DNA of 64,000 nt from Hofstenia miamia (Eukaryota > Xenacoelomorpha > Acoela > Hofsteniidae): the NCBI GenBank assembly GCA_900660155.1, contig CABFPE010000211.1, forward strand, positions 777,942 through 841,941. The letters are read 5' to 3'. Below the pieces are notes generated by a model. It made no database searches. It saw only the letters and a program-made list of their open reading frames with translations, and was not told where the DNA came from. Below are positions 61,411-64,000 of the stretch, piece by piece; the first letter of the stretch is position 1, and the number at the start of each line of letters is the position of its first letter. The position numbers and the translations under genes are program-made.

Positions 61411-63780
61411 AATATAGATGTGCCTGGTACAGATTTTATACATGTAGACATATCCTTTTAACGTGCGTGAGTGAGTGTCTATTTAACTTATTTCTTTTGA
61501 TTTAGATTTTGGTTTGCTTTTTGTTTAGTTTCATTGTTTTGTCCGTGTTTCCGTGTGTTCATTTATTGTTTAGTTTTGTCCGTACCTTTGTTACCTCTTC
61601 GTGTGTCCATGTCTACTTGTTTCGTCCTTTGTAAATATTTAACTTTGTTTTTATGAGCTTGCTGGAAGTTTCCGTTTTTTGTTTTCTTTGGTTTTCATTT
61701 GTATAATACTCTTTGTTAACTTTATATTAATATTTACTAATAGTATGGTCTGTGAATGGTGACGGGAATGAGGCATTGTAGTGTTTTTTGGTACAGTGAT
61801 GACAAAAGAACTTGCACACGCTTATTACATTCTGAGTACCAAGAAAAGCGAAGCCATGTAGTCAAACAAATATATAAAATACTTTTTTGGCACACCAGAT
61901 GTAACAATATTGCCAATTGAAATTAGCACCAATCGAAACACAACCTGTACAATTTACGAGACATCTCTCAATCCACTTAACAAATTAAAAAATAATAACT
62001 TGCAGATTGTGTTTGAGTGCGGATGGCAAACTAGTCCAGCAATACAATAGAAGGTGATATAGCAGAACTAATATAAAGAAACTAGAGCCATTTATTCTAA
62101 AAACAGCGCCGATTTATGGGTCATCATGGGTCATGTCGGCCTGCTTCCACTTCCTTATCTAAACAGCTAGCAAGTTAATAAATATTTTCTTGCTAAACTT
62201 TCAATTGTAATATTAAATACTAGTGTGTTTCTGAAGAGGTCTAGACTTACGTAATACTTCACAAAATCAGAAAATATGTAACTTAGATAATTGGAGATTT
62301 GTAAATATGATTTTGATTTACCCCAATCAATTATAGATCCTTTCTGAAGAACGATGATGGAATCCACAGTATTTAAGTATTCCAAACGGTGTGTGCACAA
62401 AACTCTAGTCTTTTTAATGAGTAACTTTTGTATACAATGTACATAGATATGATGACCGACATGATTATCTACCGCAGATAATGGATCATCAAGGAGAAAG
62501 ATGGACTTGTCTTGATAAACGGCTCTAGCCAAGCAAACACGAGCTTTTTGTCCTCCACTCAATGCTACACCCCTTTCACCAATTGGAGTCATATCCCCAA
62601 GAGCTAGTTCCTAAATCATAAGTAGTTTTCCTCATTTAAGACTCTATATTAAACTGCATTCATCAAAATTTACAACAAAAACAACAACAACAACAACAAA
62701 AAACAACAACAACAAAGAGTTTATTCACGGTTACGGCGCTTAAAACAAGCAATTCATAAATAAATTTGAGGCGAGTTCGAGTCCGGGTGAATATTTAAAA
62801 CTTAATTCGAATTATTCAATTGTATCTAGTTTGTACTGTAGCCTTCAAAACGTTAATGATAGTTTATTCCTAAGATCCAGCTAATAAAATGTTCCACATT
62901 AACATATGGCTATCATTTTGCACTGAATAAATATATTTGATTAAATTGCAAAATTTTATAAAAAGTCCTAATAAACTAAAATAAAACAAATGCTCTCAGA
63001 CTTCTTAGTTCCTATTTCTGTATTTGAAATAACAAGCCCTTAACCCATAATATAAAAAACTTGTCTTCAAACCCTCTCATTTTTGAGGTATGGCTGAAAT
63101 ACATAATTCTGATTTGCCTTATTTTCGAACCCAATCGATATTTAGCCTTAAAATTCACCCTTAATACCAGTGAATTTTAAAATGCGTAACTGATGAAAAT
63201 TCAGTTTCACACATGTATAGATACATTGCAGAGTGGCAAGTTTAACTTTTACTGTCTAATTAATCCGTCTAAGATGTATAGAATTATTTGAATAATTGCT
63301 AAATTTATATAGCTTTTCTTGAGAAGGCAAGCTTTTTAAAAATTTCTCATTGCATTTTTTGAAAAAATTCAACAAAATATATCAATCAAGTGAGTAGCTA
63401 AACGCTTCATTCTCTTGATGAAATGGATTTCAAATTATTTTCTAATTTATTTAAAAATGCCTCTGAAAAATTTTTTTACTATCATAAGAAAAAAGACTAT
63501 AACTGAATCTAAGGAAACAAAATTTTACCCGCAGATCATCTTCAAGTGCACAAGCCTTTAAAATAGTGTTGTATTTTGATTTTATGAAAGGCATATTCAT
63601 TATAATATTTTTTCGAATTGTTGCATTTTCCAACCATGACTCCTGAGTAAACAAACTGAATCCTTCATGTATGTTTGAAACGAACACCTCCCCATTCAAC
63701 TTTATCATCTCTCCACAAATTGCAGACAGCAATGAACTCTTCCCACTTCCAACCTCTCCAATTACAGCAACGAATGATCC
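46171..63780 (-). CDS. ABCC transporter, ABCC10/MRP7-like (C-terminal part; 5' end outside window)
   Basis: Minus-strand exons in coding order: 63780-63529, 62610-62251, 61248-60991, [missing], 57305-57146, 55339-55124, 53651-53348, 52817-52657, 50562-50309, 49602-49462, 49124-49022 and 46410-46171. They encode NBD1, linker, TMD2, NBD2 and the stop of a full ABC exporter of the MRP family, which pumps organic anions and conjugated drugs across membranes. The TMD2 sequence ([34 protein letters not shown]) resembles ABCC10 most closely. Phases agree across eight consecutive junctions from 57.1 to 46.4 kb and between the two NBD1 exons. TMD1 and any TMD0 lie beyond 64 kb. At least one exon between 57.3 and 61.0 kb, and perhaps one between 61.25 and 62.25 kb, was not located. 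Confidence 0.92.
48417..48681. mobile_element. Possible hAT MITE in ABCC intron
   Basis: The left end CAGGCCCGTGGTTTG and the right end, reversed, CAGAGCTGTGGCTAAGAG share CAG...GTGG and a G-rich follow-on, as seen at hAT ends (compare the nested element at 41198). The flanking 8-mers do not match. Tentative. Confidence 0.35.
49022..49124 (-). CDS. ABCC exon: NBD2 signature
   Basis: 103 bases (1 + 34 codons). [20 protein letters not shown] and [13 protein letters not shown] hold the ABC signature in its NBD2 form (L-S-x-G-Q). Confidence 0.93.
49462..49602 (-). CDS. ABCC exon: NBD2 Q-loop
   Basis: 141 bases (1 + 46 codons + 2). [20 protein letters not shown] contains the Q-loop (I-P-Q-D-P), then [17 protein letters not shown]. 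Phases agree on both sides. Confidence 0.93.
50309..50562 (-). CDS. ABCC exon: NBD2 Walker A
   Basis: 254 bases (phase 0 in, phase 2 out). [20 protein letters not shown] is followed by [20 protein letters not shown], the canonical NBD2 Walker A. It ends in LPLRKFR, split by the intron. Confidence 0.95.
50831..51776. other. Assembly gap (N), 946 bases
   Basis: Unknown bases inside the ABCC intron between the NBD2 Walker A exon and the last TMD2 exon. The right flank is a repeat also present at 63.8 kb. Confidence 0.98.
51777..51925. repeat. Dispersed repeat copy plus (TA)n
   Basis: ACAAATATGCCTAATCAATT followed by CACTTATTCGGTCGATCAAA and CACAGCGAAATATATAATA, running into TA repeats. A copy that looks identical for over 80 bases begins at 63799, and a shorter one ends at 61352. 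Confidence 0.85.
52657..52817 (-). CDS. ABCC exon: end of TMD2
   Basis: 161 bases (phase 1 in, phase 0 out). [20 protein letters not shown] and [17 protein letters not shown] match the last TM helix and the S-V-E-R-V-x-E-Y segment that leads into NBD2. Confidence 0.92.
53348..53651 (-). CDS. ABCC exon: TMD2, SRELRR / SPVYSHF block
   Basis: 304 bases (phase 0 in, phase 1 out). It contains [40 protein letters not shown] and [20 protein letters not shown]. These conserved blocks give the clearest resemblance to ABCC10. Confidence 0.95.
53694..53750. repeat. (CA)n/(TA)n microsatellite
   Basis: ACACACACACACATATATG then mixed TA runs, inside an ABCC intron. Confidence 0.85.
55124..55339 (-). CDS. 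ABCC exon: TMD2, [11 protein letters not shown] block
   Basis: 216 bases, phase 0 at both ends. [20 protein letters not shown] and [10 protein letters not shown] form the hallmark intracellular loop of ABCC TMD2, followed by a long hydrophobic pair ([20 protein letters not shown]). A Tc1 remnant lies in the intron upstream. Confidence 0.95.
55723..56870 (+). mobile_element. Tc1-like transposon, about 1.15 kb, degraded
   Basis: TA-flanked ends GCTCCTGTAAAAAAATGAGA and, reversed, GCTCCAGTCAAAAAATGAGA are near-perfect TIRs. Inside, the plus strand begins [20 protein letters not shown] (55826, followed by a frame break). It then gives [13 protein letters not shown] and QPLKLPG, and near the end [20 protein letters not shown], the third catalytic block of a Tc1 DDE transposase. 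There are several stops and frameshifts. It sits in the ABCC intron between two TMD2 exons. Confidence 0.85.
57146..57305 (-). CDS. ABCC exon: TMD2 helices
   Basis: 160 bases (1 + 53 codons). It reads [20 protein letters not shown], then [16 protein letters not shown], the intracellular coupling segment that precedes the T-P-x-G-R-I-x-N-R-F-S block of the next exon. Acceptor TTTTTAG, donor CTTCAG|GTGAAT. Confidence 0.92.
58130..58663. other. Homopolymer-rich stretch of doubtful sequence quality
   Basis: Runs such as CCCCCCAAAAAG, poly-A of 14 and poly-T of 10-12 crowd this stretch, unlike anything else in the window. It precedes the duplicated segment and the single N at 58961. It looks like unpolished long-read gap filling. 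Confidence 0.4.
58664..59329. repeat. Imperfect duplication around a single N
   Basis: 58664-58960 and 58962-59329 both start TAAATGGATTCGTCTTAATA and end TTGCGTACTGCTCATTGTGC + TCCAACC. The first copy lacks about 80 bases in the middle and has many small differences. They meet at an N (58961). Confidence 0.9.
59200..59560 (-). mobile_element. LINE 3'-region relic
   Basis: Read on the minus strand this gives [20 protein letters not shown] and, further on, [18 protein letters not shown]. The last resembles the V-I-P-V-V-x-G-A-L-G block that closes restriction-like-endonuclease LINE proteins such as the relic at 2.25-3.96 kb. Frames are broken. Moderate similarity only. Confidence 0.4.
60991..61248 (-). 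CDS. ABCC exon: linker and first TM helix of TMD2
   Basis: 258 bases. An acidic, Gln/Ser-rich linker ([20 protein letters not shown] and [13 protein letters not shown]) leads to [20 protein letters not shown] and [10 protein letters not shown], a hydrophobic helix. It enters with two bases (phase 1) and leaves in phase 1 at CAAG|GTTGG. The entry does not match the phase 0 exit of the previous exon, which hints at a small unseen exon or a different acceptor. Confidence 0.75.
61306..61408. repeat. Partial dispersed repeat copy plus (TA)n
   Basis: GATTGGTCGATCAAACACAG then CGAAATATATAATATAATA, shared with 51.8 and 63.8 kb, followed after 20 bases by a TA run (61372-61408). Confidence 0.75.
62251..62610 (-). 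CDS. ABCC exon: NBD1 signature, Walker B, H-loop
   Basis: 360 bases, phase 0 at both ends. It carries [20 protein letters not shown] (signature), [16 protein letters not shown] (Walker B, with Asp where canonical ABC sites have the catalytic Glu, as is normal in NBD1 of this family) and [11 protein letters not shown] (H-loop). Confidence 0.95.
62671..62715. repeat. (CAA)n microsatellite
   Basis: Two runs of CAA repeats separated by an A stretch, in the ABCC intron following the Walker A exon of NBD1. Confidence 0.9.
63529..63780 (-). CDS. ABCC exon: NBD1 Walker A and Q-loop
   Basis: 252 bases, phase 0 at both ends. [20 protein letters not shown] contains Walker A (G-E-V-G-S-G-K-S-S). [17 protein letters not shown] has the Q-loop, and [12 protein letters not shown] closes the exon. 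Confidence 0.92.
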
Positions 63781-63794
63781 CTAAATGCTCGTGT

Positions 63795-63940
63795 AGACAA
63801 ATATGCCTAATCAATTCACTTATTCGGTCGATCAAACACAGCGAAATATATAATATAATATAATATGCATATAATATAACATATATATGTACATATAATA
63901 TAATATATGTATATAATATAATATATATATGTATGTATAA
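63795..63940. repeat. Dispersed repeat copy plus TA/TATG tract
   Basis: Begins ACAAATATGCCTAATCAATT from 63799, 18 bases past the NBD1 exon acceptor, and continues as at 51777 before running into TA/ATG repeats. Its left part includes the intron end, so it is part of the intron upstream of the first visible ABCC exon. Confidence 0.85.
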
Positions 63941-64000
63941 GAGTTCTTACGCTAGTTATAGAAATAGTGATGAGATAATACTATTTGCCGCAAGGAATTT

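Overview
This window is AT-rich, intron-rich animal DNA, most likely from an invertebrate that the sequence does not identify. It carries a BTB-BACK-Kelch gene, an ABCC10/MRP7-type transporter, a granulin-like secreted peptide, GT-AG introns, many (TA)n tracts and a mixed set of animal transposons (LINEs, Penelope-like, mariner/Tc1, hAT, MITEs).

Layout: 0.3-4.6 kb is a pile of retroelement relics. They are an SGNH-esterase fragment, two minus-strand LINE RT fragments and, between them, a plus-strand LINE of the restriction-like-endonuclease type headed by a tRNA-like block. A TA-flanked mariner-superfamily element lies at 6.95-7.87 kb. An intact single-exon granulin-like gene lies at 8.19-8.58 kb. 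Penelope-like fragments (GIY-YIG at 9.7 kb, RT at 11.1-11.8 kb) follow. A lone terminal exon of an unrecognised minus-strand gene is at 12.97-13.13 kb. A nearly complete LINE (15.45-18.7 kb) has ORF1 and the endonuclease in one frame, separated by a single TGA followed by CTAG, and a 298-bp MITE sits inside its ORF2.

From 32.3 down to 19.4 kb the minus strand encodes a kelch-like protein in at least six exons (BTB, BACK, kelch). Its introns are loaded with a mariner remnant, a long-TIR element, MITEs and a sequence gap. One or more kelch exons between 22.03 and 24.78 kb were not found. From 32.3 to 46 kb there is no confident host gene. The stretch holds two hAT elements with 8-bp target duplications (38.3-40.1 and 40.8-42.3 kb, the second containing another hAT), a 173-bp tandem duplication and a plus-strand LINE (42.6-44.1 kb).

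From 63.8 down to 46.2 kb the minus strand encodes the second part of an ABCC transporter (NBD1, linker, TMD2, NBD2, stop). Eleven exons were placed and their reading phases agree at most junctions. The N-terminal half lies beyond the window, and at least one TMD2 exon (57.3-61.0 kb) is missing. A Tc1 element, a 946-base gap and a suspicious duplication around a single N (58.66-59.33 kb) lie in its introns.

The two host genes are on the same strand but nothing here links their functions. The observations most worth follow-up are the TGA-CTAG junction in the LINE, the granulin-like peptide, the orphan exon at 13 kb, and the tRNA-headed LINE relic.
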